A stretch of DNA of 64,000 nucleotides from positions 62,001-126,000 of the forward strand of contig NZ_JAFNJU010000009.1 of the NCBI RefSeq assembly GCF_017368455.1, written 5' to 3'. The notes beneath the pieces are model-generated. The model saw only the letters and a program-made list of their open reading frames with translations. It did not search any database and was not told where the DNA came from. Shown here one piece after another: positions 1 to 7,978 of the stretch. A program made the position numbers and the translations under genes. Source of the DNA: Proteiniclasticum aestuarii (GTDB taxonomy: Bacteria; Bacillota; Clostridia; Clostridiales; Clostridiaceae). The first letter of the stretch is position 1; every line of letters starts with the position of its first letter.

Positions 1-1
1 A

Positions 2-541
2 CAGTCATCCAAGGCTACACCAACTGCTGCAATCGCCAAGTTTGCTGCTGCTGGTAAGAGAACAAAGAAGAAGGACCTTGGTATGATGGCAATGAGCTAT
101 GGCTATGTATATGTAGCACAGATTGGTATGGGTGCTGATAAGAACCAGACCATGAAGGCACTGACAGAAGCAGAAGCTTATGATGGTCCATCACTTGTTA
201 TCGCATACGCTCCATGTATCAACCAGGGACTTAAACTTGGTATGGGCTTCAGCCAGGAACAGACCAAGAGAGCTGTTGAAGCTGGATACTGGCAGCTGTA
301 CAGATACAACCCAACTCTTAAGGAGCAGGGTAAGAACCCATTCACACTTGATTCCAAGGAACCAACAAGAAGCTTCAGAGAATTCCTTGACAGTGAAGTC
401 AGATACGCTTCACTCAGCAAGGCATATCCAGATGTTGCTGAAGAACTGTTTGCAAAAACAGAAAAGGATGCTATGGAAAGACTTGATAACTACAAGAGAC
501 TTGCATCTTATGACTATTCAGCTGCAAAGACCGAAGAATAG
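2..541 (+). CDS. nifJ: Pyruvate:ferredoxin (flavodoxin) oxidoreductase, C-terminal part
   Basis: The reading frame is open from the left edge (base 2), so only the last 179 codons are present. The translation fits the C-terminal TPP-binding part of the single-chain PFOR/NifJ family: it opens with a QSSKATPT stretch that follows the usual TGGQ element, then an AAGKRTKKKDLG segment, a SLVIAYAPCINQG motif with a cysteine, and a GYWQLYRYNP block. The family oxidatively decarboxylates pyruvate to acetyl-CoA and reduces ferredoxin in the cytoplasm, which suits a fermentative anaerobe. A clear terminator follows, so this is the end of its transcription unit. The ATG at 83 is internal and is not the start. 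Confidence 0.95.
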   Translation, partial: QSSKATPTAAIAKFAAAGKRTKKKDLGMMAMSYGYVYVAQIGMGADKNQTMKALTEAEAYDGPSLVIAYAPCINQGLKLGMGFSQEQTKRAVEAGYWQLYRYNPTLKEQGKNPFTLDSKEPTRSFREFLDSEVRYASLSKAYPDVAEELFAKTEKDAMERLDNYKRLASYDYSAAKTEE

Positions 542-571
542 GAATCAACTGAATATCAGAAATAGAAATGA

Positions 572-605
572 AGGGCTGTCAGCAATGACAGTCCTTTATT
601 TTATT
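572..605 (+). terminator. Rho-independent terminator after nifJ
   Basis: A 10-bp stem (572-581 with 586-595, one G:T pair) closes a GCAA tetraloop and runs into a T-rich tract. Confidence 0.85.
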
Positions 606-679
606 TAATGGCACTATAAGAATCATAGCAATTTTTACATGCCAATGCACTGATTCCATAGTACAGTATAGAGTTTCTA

Positions 680-688
680 TGATATAAT
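680..688 (+). promoter_or_regulatory. Extended -10 promoter for the SH3b/C39 gene
   Basis: TGATATAAT at 680-688 is a perfect extended -10 (TGnTATAAT). No good -35 is visible 16-18 bp upstream, as is common with extended -10 promoters. A perfect inverted repeat lies just downstream. Confidence 0.55.
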
Positions 689-699
689 TATCCTATGAA

Positions 700-719
700 A
701 TCGTTTATGTATAAACGAT
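700..719. repeat. Perfect 9-bp inverted repeat, operator-like
   Basis: ATCGTTTAT and ATAAACGAT (700-708 and 711-719) form a perfect inverted repeat around a 2-bp centre. It starts about 11 bases after the -10 box and ends 33 bases before the TTG start of the secreted SH3b protein. It could be a repressor operator or a leader hairpin; the very small centre favours a protein-binding dyad. Confidence 0.5.
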
Positions 720-752
720 CACGCAATAGATTGTGAAAAAGGGGGAATTCAA

Positions 753-2426
753 TTGAAAAAAACCATGTCTAAAAAATTGACTGCAGCAATCAGTGCAACC
801 ATTCTGGTTGGAACCATGAGCACATCATCCTTTACGGTATTTGCCAATCCGTTACCTGATGTGGGTAGCACCTATTCTGTGTCGGATAAAATTCCAGGTT
901 ATATGGACAGTGTCAATGCAGCCAGAAAAATCAATTCCGTAACCACTTATCAGCCCGGCAATTATTATGTTTATAAGATTCATAACGGAATGATCAACAT
1001 ATCAAGAGCTGTCAATGCGCCAGGCGTTTGGATCAATCCTGCTCAGAATCCTGGAGCGGAGGCTCCATCAGCACCAGTAAATCCTGCACCGGCACCGGTG
1101 ACACCGTCCACACCTGCTGCAACCACCATGAAAACCACAGCGAATCTCTATATGAGAACTGGGGCCGGAACCAGCAATAGGGCCATACTTGTCATGCCTA
1201 AGGGCGCCACGGTGACACTCGTTGAAGATGGCGGTGCATGGAAGAAAATCACTTATAACGGTAAAACCGGATGGGCATCCGGGAAATATCTCACCCAGGT
1301 CAGTGTAAGCCAGCCGGTGGATCCGCCATCAGAAGCGCCTCCAGCAGCAACGGACTCTGCAGCCAGTGGTGCGGTTTATGAGACCACTGGAAATCTGTAC
1401 ATGAGAACTGGTCCAGCTAAAACCTACGCGTCTGTCATGGTTATGCCTAAGGGCGCATCTGTGACACTGGTTGAGGATGGAGAATGGAAAAAGGTGACTT
1501 ATCAGGGCAAAACCGGGTGGGCTTCAGGGAAGTATCTGAAGCTTATCAAGGCTGCTCCTGTGTCGGAACCAGAGGCACCTCCGGTGGTAGACACTCCTGC
1601 ACCACCTCCAGCTGAAACTGAGGAACCTCCTGTATCAGAGCCTGCACCAGCACCGACTACGGTCCAGAAGAAGACCACCCACGCCCTTCATATGAGAGCA
1701 GGTGCAGGCACAAGCTTTGCATCCATGCTCGTTCTTCCTCAGGGAGCAGTGGTGGAAGTCATCGGATCGGAAGGAAAATGGAATAATATCGTCTATAACG
1801 GAAAAACAGGATGGGCTTCCGGAAATTACCTGACGGAAGTCAAGGGTGTCTACAAGAGCATAACTGTCCCTTATCACAGCCAGCTGAGTCCTGTCTATGC
1901 ACCCGTCGGGTGTGAGGCCACAGCAGTTCTCATGGCACTTCAGTATAAAGGACTTGCCAGAGATGTATCCTACAGACAGTTTCTGGATGCGATGCCAAAG
2001 CATTCCTCCAATCCTGCCAAAGGATTTGTTGGATCTCCCTACAAACAGGACCTGAGCTTAAGAACAACGATCTATCCTCAGGCACTGACAGATTACAGCA
2101 ATACCTATGGCGCTGGAAGAACCGTGAACTTCAGTGGAAGTACGGTGGAAGACATCAAAAAAGAAATCCTTGCGGATAATCCGGTGGTTGTCTATCTTAC
2201 CGTGAGAAGAGAGGCGCCTATCTATGTGAAGTACAATGTGGAAGGGCAGATCCAGTCTCTTCTGAGAAACAATCATGCGGTTCTGGTCACGGGATATGAT
2301 TCGGAAGCCAACAAGCTGAAAATTACAGATCCATGGTCATGGAATGGAAGAAGAGAGTACTGGGTTGATATCCCAAGTTTTGCTTATTCCTATAACATAA
2401 GAAATCATGCCATTGTGGTCAGATAA
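753..2426 (+). CDS. Secreted protein with three SH3b domains and a C39-like peptidase domain
   Basis: Predicted secreted cell-wall protein of 557 residues. Residues 1-31 are a signal peptide (lysines, a hydrophobic stretch, then likely cleavage at VFA-NP). Three bacterial SH3 domains, each ending in a GKTGWASGxYL motif, lie at about 127-184, 209-265 and 306-364, separated by Pro/Ala/Glu-rich linkers. The last 190 residues match the peptidase_C39_2 type: Cys387 in VGCEATA, His508 in NNHAVLVTGYD and Asp526 in ITDPW form a plausible catalytic triad. SH3b domains of this kind bind peptidoglycan, so a cell-wall or peptide-cleaving role is likely; the substrate is unknown. The start is TTG at 753, chosen because an AAAAGGGGG ribosome site lies 7 bases upstream; the ATG at 765 is too far from it. 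It is monocistronic. Confidence 0.88.
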   Translation: MKKTMSKKLTAAISATILVGTMSTSSFTVFANPLPDVGSTYSVSDKIPGYMDSVNAARKINSVTTYQPGNYYVYKIHNGMINISRAVNAPGVWINPAQNPGAEAPSAPVNPAPAPVTPSTPAATTMKTTANLYMRTGAGTSNRAILVMPKGATVTLVEDGGAWKKITYNGKTGWASGKYLTQVSVSQPVDPPSEAPPAATDSAASGAVYETTGNLYMRTGPAKTYASVMVMPKGASVTLVEDGEWKKVTYQGKTGWASGKYLKLIKAAPVSEPEAPPVVDTPAPPPAETEEPPVSEPAPAPTTVQKKTTHALHMRAGAGTSFASMLVLPQGAVVEVIGSEGKWNNIVYNGKTGWASGNYLTEVKGVYKSITVPYHSQLSPVYAPVGCEATAVLMALQYKGLARDVSYRQFLDAMPKHSSNPAKGFVGSPYKQDLSLRTTIYPQALTDYSNTYGAGRTVNFSGSTVEDIKKEILADNPVVVYLTVRREAPIYVKYNVEGQIQSLLRNNHAVLVTGYDSEANKLKITDPWSWNGRREYWVDIPSFAYSYNIRNHAIVVR

Positions 2427-2453
2427 TATCCAGTAGAATATTGAACGGACCTG

Positions 2454-2486
2454 AAAAGACTGTCACTTTGATGACAGTCTTTTCTT
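2454..2486 (+). terminator. Rho-independent terminator
   Basis: A perfect 12-bp stem (2454-2465 with 2472-2483) with a 6-base loop ends in TTTT. It closes the SH3b gene and may also serve the minus-strand dinB operon that converges on it. Confidence 0.85.
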
Positions 2487-2505
2487 ATGGGCCGGTTTTC
2501 TCTTC

Positions 2506-2769
2506 TCACATTTTGAACAGTGTCCACTGATCCGTGTCTTTCTCATATTTCAGTTCAAAAAGCACTTCCTTGTCGTTGACGATTCCTCTGCAAAGAAAAA
2601 CCTGCATCAGATTCCCAGCAAGCTTCTCCTTTTTCCGCGCCTGGATGCTTTTGATGGAAATGGTTCTGTATTTTCCATCCTCATCGATGAGCCTGAATCG
2701 GATCGGGTGGATCAGACCCTTGAAATCAAACCAGGCTATCATTTCTATGGGCTTGGCCAGTACTTTCAT
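2506..2769 (-). CDS. Small conserved protein downstream of dinB
   Basis: Unrecognised 87-residue protein, basic at the centre (KSIQARKKEK) and beta-rich in outline. It starts at ATG 2769 behind a strong GAGGAGGG site that begins at the dinB stop, 13 bases away, so it is the second gene of the dinB operon and should be SOS-induced with it. Small proteins next to Y-family polymerases are common in Bacillota (YolD in Bacillus is the best-known example). I do not see enough similarity to call this YolD, and a role as polymerase partner is inference from position only. Confidence 0.7.
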   Translation of the reverse strand: MKVLAKPIEMIAWFDFKGLIHPIRFRLIDEDGKYRTISIKSIQARKKEKLAGNLMQVFLCRGIVNDKEVLFELKYEKDTDQWTLFKM

Positions 2770-2782
2770 GCCGCTTCCCTCC

Positions 2783-4027
2783 TCATAAGTGACTGTTCAT
2801 GAAAATGTAGTCTTTTTCCACCACGCCTCCTGAAAATGCTTTGACTGGAGAATTGATGAAGGTGGCTCGTATGAGGGAATCATCTCCGAAATTCTTTCTT
2901 ACCATATCAATGACCTGATCCATACGATTCATTTTCTCAGCCCGACTGTCTTTAAAGAAAGAAAGCTGCTGGATGTCCTTCTCCTTCAACTGGGAGAAAG
3001 AGATACCCAGATGCCTGACCGGCTCTTCGTTCCATATTTCATCAAACAGTTCACAGGCTGCTGCCATAAGCAGACTGGTGGAATCCGAGGCGAAGGGGAG
3101 GGTTTTCTGCATGGAGAAAGAAGTGAAATCACTGCTGCGAATATGAATGGATACGGTCTTCACAAGCTTTCCGGCTTCTCTCAGTCTGGGGACCAGGGTT
3201 TCTCCTATGGAGAGAAGCACATTGTGACAGGAAATCCGATCCGTGAAATCGAAGGGGAGTGTCGTGGAATTTCCCATTCCTTTCATGTCCACTGTGCCTT
3301 CATTCTTCACGGTGGAAGAGTCTATTCCTCGGGCATAGCAGGAAATCATATATCCATACTTCTTGAATTTCTCATGAAGAAACCTGGGGTCCGCTTTTGC
3401 CAGATCTCCTATGGTTGTGATGTTCATTTTCTTCAGTTTTTCCGTGGTACGGGAGCCGACCATAAACATGTCCTGAACAGGCAGAGGCCACATTTTCTTC
3501 GGAACCTCCTCCTGATACAGAGTATGAACCTGATCCGGCTTTCTGAAGTCGGAGGCCATCTTTGCCAGAAGCTTTCCTGTGGAAATCCCCACATTGACAG
3601 TGAAGCCCAGTTCCTCATGAATCCTGTTTTTCAGGGATAAAGCGGCCTCTACGGCGCTTTCCCTTGTCAGGTGGCTCATATCCATAAAGCATTCATCGAT
3701 GGAATAGCGCTCTATGAGTGGGGAATATTCACGCAGAATTTCCACCATGGCATCGCTGGCTTTCAGATATACGCTGTATCTGGGTGGAACGATTTTCAGC
3801 TCAGGACACTTCATGAGGGCTGAAAAAAGGGTCTCTCCGGTCTTGATGCCGTATTTCTTGCTGGGAATGGATTTTGCGAGGACAATCCCATGACGGCTTT
3901 CCGGGTCACCTCCCACAATGGAAGGAACCGTTCGAAGATCAAGGGTTTTCCCGTGCTGAAGATCCCAGATGGCGTTCCAGGAAAGATAAGCGGAGTTCAC
4001 GTCCACATGAAAAATAATATTTTCCAT
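2783..4027 (-). CDS. dinB: DNA polymerase IV (Y-family translesion polymerase)
   Basis: 414 residues, normal for DinB/UmuC-type polymerases. The palm carries the metal-binding carboxylates: Asp9 in FHVDVNSAYLSW and Asp111-Glu112 in YSIDECFMD. These are followed by the thumb helix-hairpin-helix (KMNITTIGDLAKADP) and a little-finger domain in the last 150 residues. The enzyme copies damaged DNA with low fidelity in the cytoplasm. The start ATG at 4027 has an AGGTGA site 9 bases upstream. Two LexA-type boxes lie upstream (4061-4072 and 4093-4104), so induction by DNA damage is expected. The PIP-like sliding-clamp tail at the C terminus was not identified with certainty. Confidence 0.93.
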   Translation of the reverse strand: MENIIFHVDVNSAYLSWNAIWDLQHGKTLDLRTVPSIVGGDPESRHGIVLAKSIPSKKYGIKTGETLFSALMKCPELKIVPPRYSVYLKASDAMVEILREYSPLIERYSIDECFMDMSHLTRESAVEAALSLKNRIHEELGFTVNVGISTGKLLAKMASDFRKPDQVHTLYQEEVPKKMWPLPVQDMFMVGSRTTEKLKKMNITTIGDLAKADPRFLHEKFKKYGYMISCYARGIDSSTVKNEGTVDMKGMGNSTTLPFDFTDRISCHNVLLSIGETLVPRLREAGKLVKTVSIHIRSSDFTSFSMQKTLPFASDSTSLLMAAACELFDEIWNEEPVRHLGISFSQLKEKDIQQLSFFKDSRAEKMNRMDQVIDMVRKNFGDDSLIRATFINSPVKAFSGGVVEKDYIFMNSHL

Positions 4028-4060
4028 TTCAAATTCACCTATACTTCTTTAACAAAATTA

Positions 4061-4104
4061 GAACATACATTCTTTATAATGCAATTATAACAGAACAATT
4101 GTTC
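4061..4104 (-). promoter_or_regulatory. Two LexA (SOS) boxes upstream of dinB
   Basis: GAACAATTGTTC at 4093-4104 is a perfect palindrome matching the Bacillota LexA consensus GAAC-N4-GTTC. GAACATACATTC at 4061-4072 differs at one position of the core. A TATAAT hexamer on the minus strand lies between them (4084-4089), so LexA binding at either box would block RNA polymerase. Confidence 0.85.
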
Positions 4105-4190
4105 TAAGTGAATACCCTAAATGGACATCCTCTGGTCTAAAATCCAGGAGAGAGGGGAAGAAGTACTGTGCATCAAGGACTATCAGGCAG

Positions 4191-4229
4191 AAAAAAACAG
4201 CAGAAAGGCAGGTCACGTGTGACCTGCCT
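4191..4229 (-). terminator. Terminator of the alpha/beta hydrolase gene
   Basis: An 11-bp perfect stem (4206-4216 with 4219-4229), followed on the minus strand after 8 bases by seven Ts. The loop must open by one pair or more because the arms are only 2 bases apart. Confidence 0.65.
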
Positions 4230-4243
4230 GTATAGGAATCGTA

Positions 4244-5179
4244 TCAATGTCCTGTTATAAAATGTTCATCGGGATAAACTTCATTCAGAAAATCTGTGAC
4301 CTTTTCATCGTATGCATCAGGAGAGGTTGCCATGGAAGTTCCATGTTCGCCACCTTCAGCGATATACATGAACTTCTTATCCATTTTGAAGGAGTACATG
4401 GCTTTCGTCATCGCAGCAGGCACATAGTCATCCTTTGCACCATGAATGAAGAGAATAGGCTGACTGATGGTGGGCAGCTCTTTCAGAGGAGAAACATCTT
4501 CTATGGAGAATCCGGCTCTGATCTTGATGAAGAGGTTCACAAGATTGATGAGCTTTTTGCTGTGGACTCTGGTGTCCTGTCTTAATTTCAATAGCAGAAG
4601 TTCAGGAAGGTCCGAGAATGCGCAGTCTATGATGCCATATCGGATTCGCTTGTCCATGGCCATGTTGAGCATGGAAATGGTTCCCCCCATGGACTCTCCA
4701 TGAAGGCCCACACTGATGCCGTCTCCGAATTTTTTGAACAGGTAATCTGTTACGGTTTTCAGATCCCACTTTTCGAAATAGCCATAGGTGGTATTGTCCC
4801 CACCGGTTTCTCCATGGTTTCTAAGATCGAATACGACAACATTGAACCCTTTCTTATAGAAGAAAGGCAGATATTTCAGTGCTCCGTAGAGATTCATGGT
4901 GATTCCATGGACGATGATGACATACTTGTCGGAACCATTGGGATAGAGCCTGCCATTGATCATGTATCCATAGGGAGATTTCAGGTTCAGTGGTTCGTAG
5001 GTTAGGGAGTCGATGTATTCTTCGGGAAAATATCCCTGCTTTCGGATTTTCTCCTTGGCCATGTCATAGGTTTTGGTTTTCGGGTATAAGATGCGGTTTA
5101 CATAACGAGTAATCACTGCAAGAAAATACACTATAGCTAAAATGACAATACCCAGGAGGATGTATGGAATGTACTTCAT
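4244..5179 (-). CDS. Membrane-anchored alpha/beta hydrolase
   Basis: 311 residues with one N-terminal membrane segment (about 4-25, IPYILLGIVILAIVYFLAV) and an alpha/beta-hydrolase fold. The oxyanion-side motif is IIVHGITMN at about 88-96. The nucleophile elbow is GLHGESMGG with Ser163. The likely acid is in FIHGAKDDYVP and the likely His in GGEHGTSMAT. Family members (COG1073-like esterases/peptidases) cleave esters or peptides; the substrate here is unknown. The ATG at 5179 has a GGAGGTG site 7 bases upstream. It is monocistronic with its own terminator, and the 330-base region beyond it holds a direct repeat. Confidence 0.85.
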   Translation of the reverse strand: MKYIPYILLGIVILAIVYFLAVITRYVNRILYPKTKTYDMAKEKIRKQGYFPEEYIDSLTYEPLNLKSPYGYMINGRLYPNGSDKYVIIVHGITMNLYGALKYLPFFYKKGFNVVVFDLRNHGETGGDNTTYGYFEKWDLKTVTDYLFKKFGDGISVGLHGESMGGTISMLNMAMDKRIRYGIIDCAFSDLPELLLLKLRQDTRVHSKKLINLVNLFIKIRAGFSIEDVSPLKELPTISQPILFIHGAKDDYVPAAMTKAMYSFKMDKKFMYIAEGGEHGTSMATSPDAYDEKVTDFLNEVYPDEHFITGH

Positions 5180-5261
5180 TAAAACACCTCCAATGTTTAC
5201 TTATAGGACCATTATAATGGAAAAAGATGAAAATGATAATCTCTCAGACCGGATTAATTAA

Positions 5262-5282
5262 TAAAAAGTCTATTAACAATTC
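5262..5282 (+). repeat. Direct repeat, copy 1
   Basis: A 21-base sequence (TAAAAAGTCTATTAACAATTC) that recurs 149 bases downstream with one change. It lies in the 332-base gap between the hydrolase and the coiled-coil protein. The TTAACA inside could be a -35 element but no matching -10 is visible for this copy. Nothing else was recognised in the gap. Confidence 0.6.
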
Positions 5283-5410
5283 AGTGGAATGGTAAAAAAA
5301 TGCGAAACGCAAGGAACCTGCTTCGTATTGAATGAATGATATAAATAAACATAAAAATGCATATAAAGCTCTATATCATGCTATTTAACTGATAAACCGT
5401 GACCGTGGTG

Positions 5411-5431
5411 TAAAAAGTGTATTAACAATTC
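5411..5431 (+). repeat. Direct repeat, copy 2, with possible promoter
   Basis: Second copy (20 of 21 bases identical to 5262-5282), ending 80 bases before the ATG at 5512. Its TTAACA (5422-5427) is 17-18 bases from an A/T-rich ATATTT/TATTTA, a weak promoter candidate; a separate TATAAT lies at 5464-5469. Tandem copies suggest binding of a regulator or two related promoters. Confidence 0.5.
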
Positions 5432-5511
5432 TATCGATTACTGAATATTTAAAGTATTGAATGTATAATGAGTTAAAGACTGAATATACAATAAACAGGA
5501 GGGAACATCCT

Positions 5512-7065
5512 ATGAAATTTGAAATGGATAAAATGGTAAAAAAGAGCGAAGAACTAGTGAAAAAAGGGGAAGGAATGGCGAAGGATATGATTCCGAAAGT
5601 GAAAGATGCCACTTCGGATCTGAAGGAATCCCTGGCGAACATCATGGACAAAGGAAGCCAGAGTGCGCAGCAGCTCTTTGAGAAGAAAGACAGCGTAAAG
5701 GGAGATGCTGTGAGCTTTGCGAAAAACAGCAGCAAAGAAGTGAGTAATACGCTGGACAGCAGAAACGGAAAGAAGAATACCGGCAAGATCGTTGCAGGTG
5801 TAGCGGTCGCTGCGGCAGCTGCAGCAGCCTATGCACTGTACAAGAAGAACAAGATCAAAAATGAGAATCTGAAGAAGGAGTATTCCGAAAAGCTGACCAG
5901 ATGGGCAGAACTTGGTCTGGATGAAATCGAATCTGAAACAGATGGATTCATGGAACCCATGAAAGTGACGCCTAAAAAGGTCTACAAGGCCGGAACCAAT
6001 GCAGTGATTGATGATATTGTAGTGAATATATCCAATCCATCCAGTGACTTCACCTTTAACCCGGATGAGGATGGTGAGCCTGTAGCAGATCTGGATCTCA
6101 AGAAAGCGGTTATGGAGAAGACGGAAGCTGTAAGAGAAAAGCTACGCACCAAAATCGAAGAGGGTAAACTTCAGACAAAACTTGGCAGCATGGAGGCAAA
6201 GGATAAATATGTAGAAATCAAGGATCTGGCTGAAGATAAGCTGGAAGCTGCAAAGGCTAAGGTTGACCAGGAAATCGCACCCAATGTGAAGCGAAAAGCG
6301 GCTGATCTGAAGAGCGAAGCGGAAGAAAAACTCGAAGGGTTCAAAAAGCAGAATGATGTGGATGAAGTGGTGGAAGAGGTCCAGGAGGAAATCAGAGACA
6401 AATCCGATGAAGCCAAGAAAAAATTCGAAGACCTCAAGAGCAAGGTTGCATCCGCTGCAGATGAAATGGAAGAAAAAACCGATGGATTCATGAAGAATGA
6501 CATGGCCTTCGATGATGAAGATGCATTTGAGCCGGAGAATGATAACTTTGTGGATGAGCCATTTGGCGCACAGGAGCTCATTGATGATGTGGAAGAAAAT
6601 GCGGAAGGACTTAAAGGTAAAGTGAAACATCTGGCTGAAAATGCCAAGGCGAAAATCATGCCGGAAAAATCGGATGCGGATGAGAATCAGGAACTGGTTG
6701 AGTACAAGGTCACCCTTCATAACAGAGGCAGTGAGGATTATTCCTTTAATCCGATGCAGCTTCAGTCATATGACTTAGCAAAACGTTCTGTACACATCAT
6801 GGCAAAACATGAAGATGGAACCACACTTGGAAGAGTAACGGTAAAACCTGGTGAAACCTATACGGGTAAACTGTTTGTGAAGATCACCAAGGAGAAGAAA
6901 CACGGTATCCTGTTCTTCAAGGATTTAAGCCTGGATTATTCCGTCCTGTTCCTGACAGAGGATGAGCGTCCGGTGGAAAAAGATCCGAGCCTGGTGCTGG
7001 ATGAAGATTATCTATACAGCGACAAGGAAGTTCTTGAGGAGCATGTGGACTATAAGAGACTGTAG
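5512..7065 (+). CDS. Large coiled-coil single-pass membrane protein with duplicated beta motif
   Basis: Unrecognised protein of 517 residues. Residues 1-88 are amphipathic and charged; 93-110 are a hydrophobic Ala-rich segment (VAGVAVAAAAAAAYALY) flanked by lysines, resembling the YtxH type. A motif SETDGFM occurs at 141-147 and EKTDGFM at 321-327. A beta-like stretch at 157-185 (VVNISNPSSDFTFNP) is related to 398-415 (VTLHNRGSEDYSFNP), where it opens a complete beta-rich domain to about 485. Between them lies a long Lys/Glu/Ala coiled coil (200-320). The start is ATG 5512, which has a CAGGAGGGA site; the upstream in-frame ATG at 5461 has none. It has no operon partner. A membrane-tethered or envelope role is inferred; no function is assigned. 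Confidence 0.75.
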   Translation: MKFEMDKMVKKSEELVKKGEGMAKDMIPKVKDATSDLKESLANIMDKGSQSAQQLFEKKDSVKGDAVSFAKNSSKEVSNTLDSRNGKKNTGKIVAGVAVAAAAAAAYALYKKNKIKNENLKKEYSEKLTRWAELGLDEIESETDGFMEPMKVTPKKVYKAGTNAVIDDIVVNISNPSSDFTFNPDEDGEPVADLDLKKAVMEKTEAVREKLRTKIEEGKLQTKLGSMEAKDKYVEIKDLAEDKLEAAKAKVDQEIAPNVKRKAADLKSEAEEKLEGFKKQNDVDEVVEEVQEEIRDKSDEAKKKFEDLKSKVASAADEMEEKTDGFMKNDMAFDDEDAFEPENDNFVDEPFGAQELIDDVEENAEGLKGKVKHLAENAKAKIMPEKSDADENQELVEYKVTLHNRGSEDYSFNPMQLQSYDLAKRSVHIMAKHEDGTTLGRVTVKPGETYTGKLFVKITKEKKHGILFFKDLSLDYSVLFLTEDERPVEKDPSLVLDEDYLYSDKEVLEEHVDYKRL

Positions 7066-7091
7066 TGGGCTACTGAAATAACATATAAAAC

Positions 7092-7117
7092 AAAGGAGAT
7101 GGGCAACCATCTCCTTT
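7092..7117. terminator. Bidirectional hairpin between convergent genes
   Basis: An 11-bp perfect stem (7092-7102 with 7107-7117) around GCAA. The A/T-rich flanks on both sides could let it end transcription from both the coiled-coil gene and the ECF gene. Confidence 0.7.
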
Positions 7118-7125
7118 CAATATGA

Positions 7126-7704
7126 CTATTTTTTCATTTTTCTGTAGGCGGCTATTACCGGCACTGTGATGAGCGCAGATATAATCGCCTCCGGCACGCC
7201 ATTGGTACCCACAATGGATAGAATAAAAGTGGTTGCTGCGGCTTCCGAGATGCCTAATCCTGCTGCATATCTGGAAAGATAGAACACGAAGGCAAGACCA
7301 AGAACACCAATGGTGTTGGTCAGCGATCCCGCAACAGCGGATACGGCAACCCCGTAGTTTCTGTTTTTCAGTGCCCTGTACACATACCCTGCAACCACAC
7401 CAATGAGAATGCGCACACCAATGGAGATGATGGGATTCCAGAAGATGAAGTTGGTCGGGGTTGGTGTCATGAACGCACGGACCATGCTGGACAGTCCGAA
7501 GATTCCACCGATGAATGCACCGATCATGGGACCTTCAATGATGGCGCCGATGATGACGGGCACATGCATGATGGTCGGATTGATGGGCAGTATGGGAATG
7601 AATCCCAGTGGGGTCAGTGACAGAAAGATCGAGATACCGGACAGTAGACCGACAACAGTGAGCTGTCTGGCTTTGAAAGTGGTCCTTCTTTTTTGTTTTT
7701 GCAT
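7126..7704 (-). CDS. ECF transporter substrate-binding (S) component
   Basis: 192 residues with about five to six hydrophobic helices and a basic N terminus (MQKQKRRTTFKARQLT), typical of the ECF S-component family. The phrase LPINPTIMHVPVIIGAI and the GAFIGGIFGLSS glycine-rich turn are characteristic of the S components that carry vitamins or related small molecules. S components bind the substrate in the membrane and need the shared EcfA/A'/T module, which is not in this window. The substrate cannot be told from sequence; pantothenate-type or thiamine-precursor-type transport are possibilities. The ATG at 7704 has a CGGAGG site. No riboswitch was recognised in its leader. Confidence 0.82.
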   Translation of the reverse strand: MQKQKRRTTFKARQLTVVGLLSGISIFLSLTPLGFIPILPINPTIMHVPVIIGAIIEGPMIGAFIGGIFGLSSMVRAFMTPTPTNFIFWNPIISIGVRILIGVVAGYVYRALKNRNYGVAVSAVAGSLTNTIGVLGLAFVFYLSRYAAGLGISEAAATTFILSIVGTNGVPEAIISALITVPVIAAYRKMKK

Positions 7705-7888
7705 AAGTTTTCCTCCGTTCTTATTCCTTTTTGGGATATAATTCGGAACCTTGTAAGGGTTTGAATTAAGTTCAGTTTCCGTGGGAATACTGACTAAGCC
7801 TATTTTAGCACTATTCCATTAAAAGTAAATAGAAAATCAGTGAATAGTATGAACGGAGAAAAATGAAGGTTGTTTGAACAATCTGAAA

Positions 7889-7916
7889 TTGCAGATATTC
7901 TACGACCTGCTATGTT
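7889..7916 (+). promoter_or_regulatory. Putative promoter of the flavoprotein-ALDH operon
   Basis: TTGCAG (7889-7894), 16 bases, then TGC-TATGTT (7908-7916), an imperfect -10 with the TGn extension, about 60 bases before the ATG at 7979. Confidence 0.35.
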
Positions 7917-7978
7917 AAAATAGATACTAAGAGATATTGAAAAGTTAGCTTATAAATGATAAAGGGGTGACTCTGAAA

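Noticed and set aside
5262..5431. Possible start of a CRISPR-like array
   Set aside because: There are only two copies, 149 bases apart, with no further repeats or cas genes; it is better treated as a paired regulatory repeat.
5385..5786. Minus-strand open frame over the start of the coiled-coil gene
   Set aside because: It lacks a ribosome site and is antisense to a gene with a strong one; the Phe/Leu/Ser-rich translation is typical of reading Lys/Glu codons backwards.
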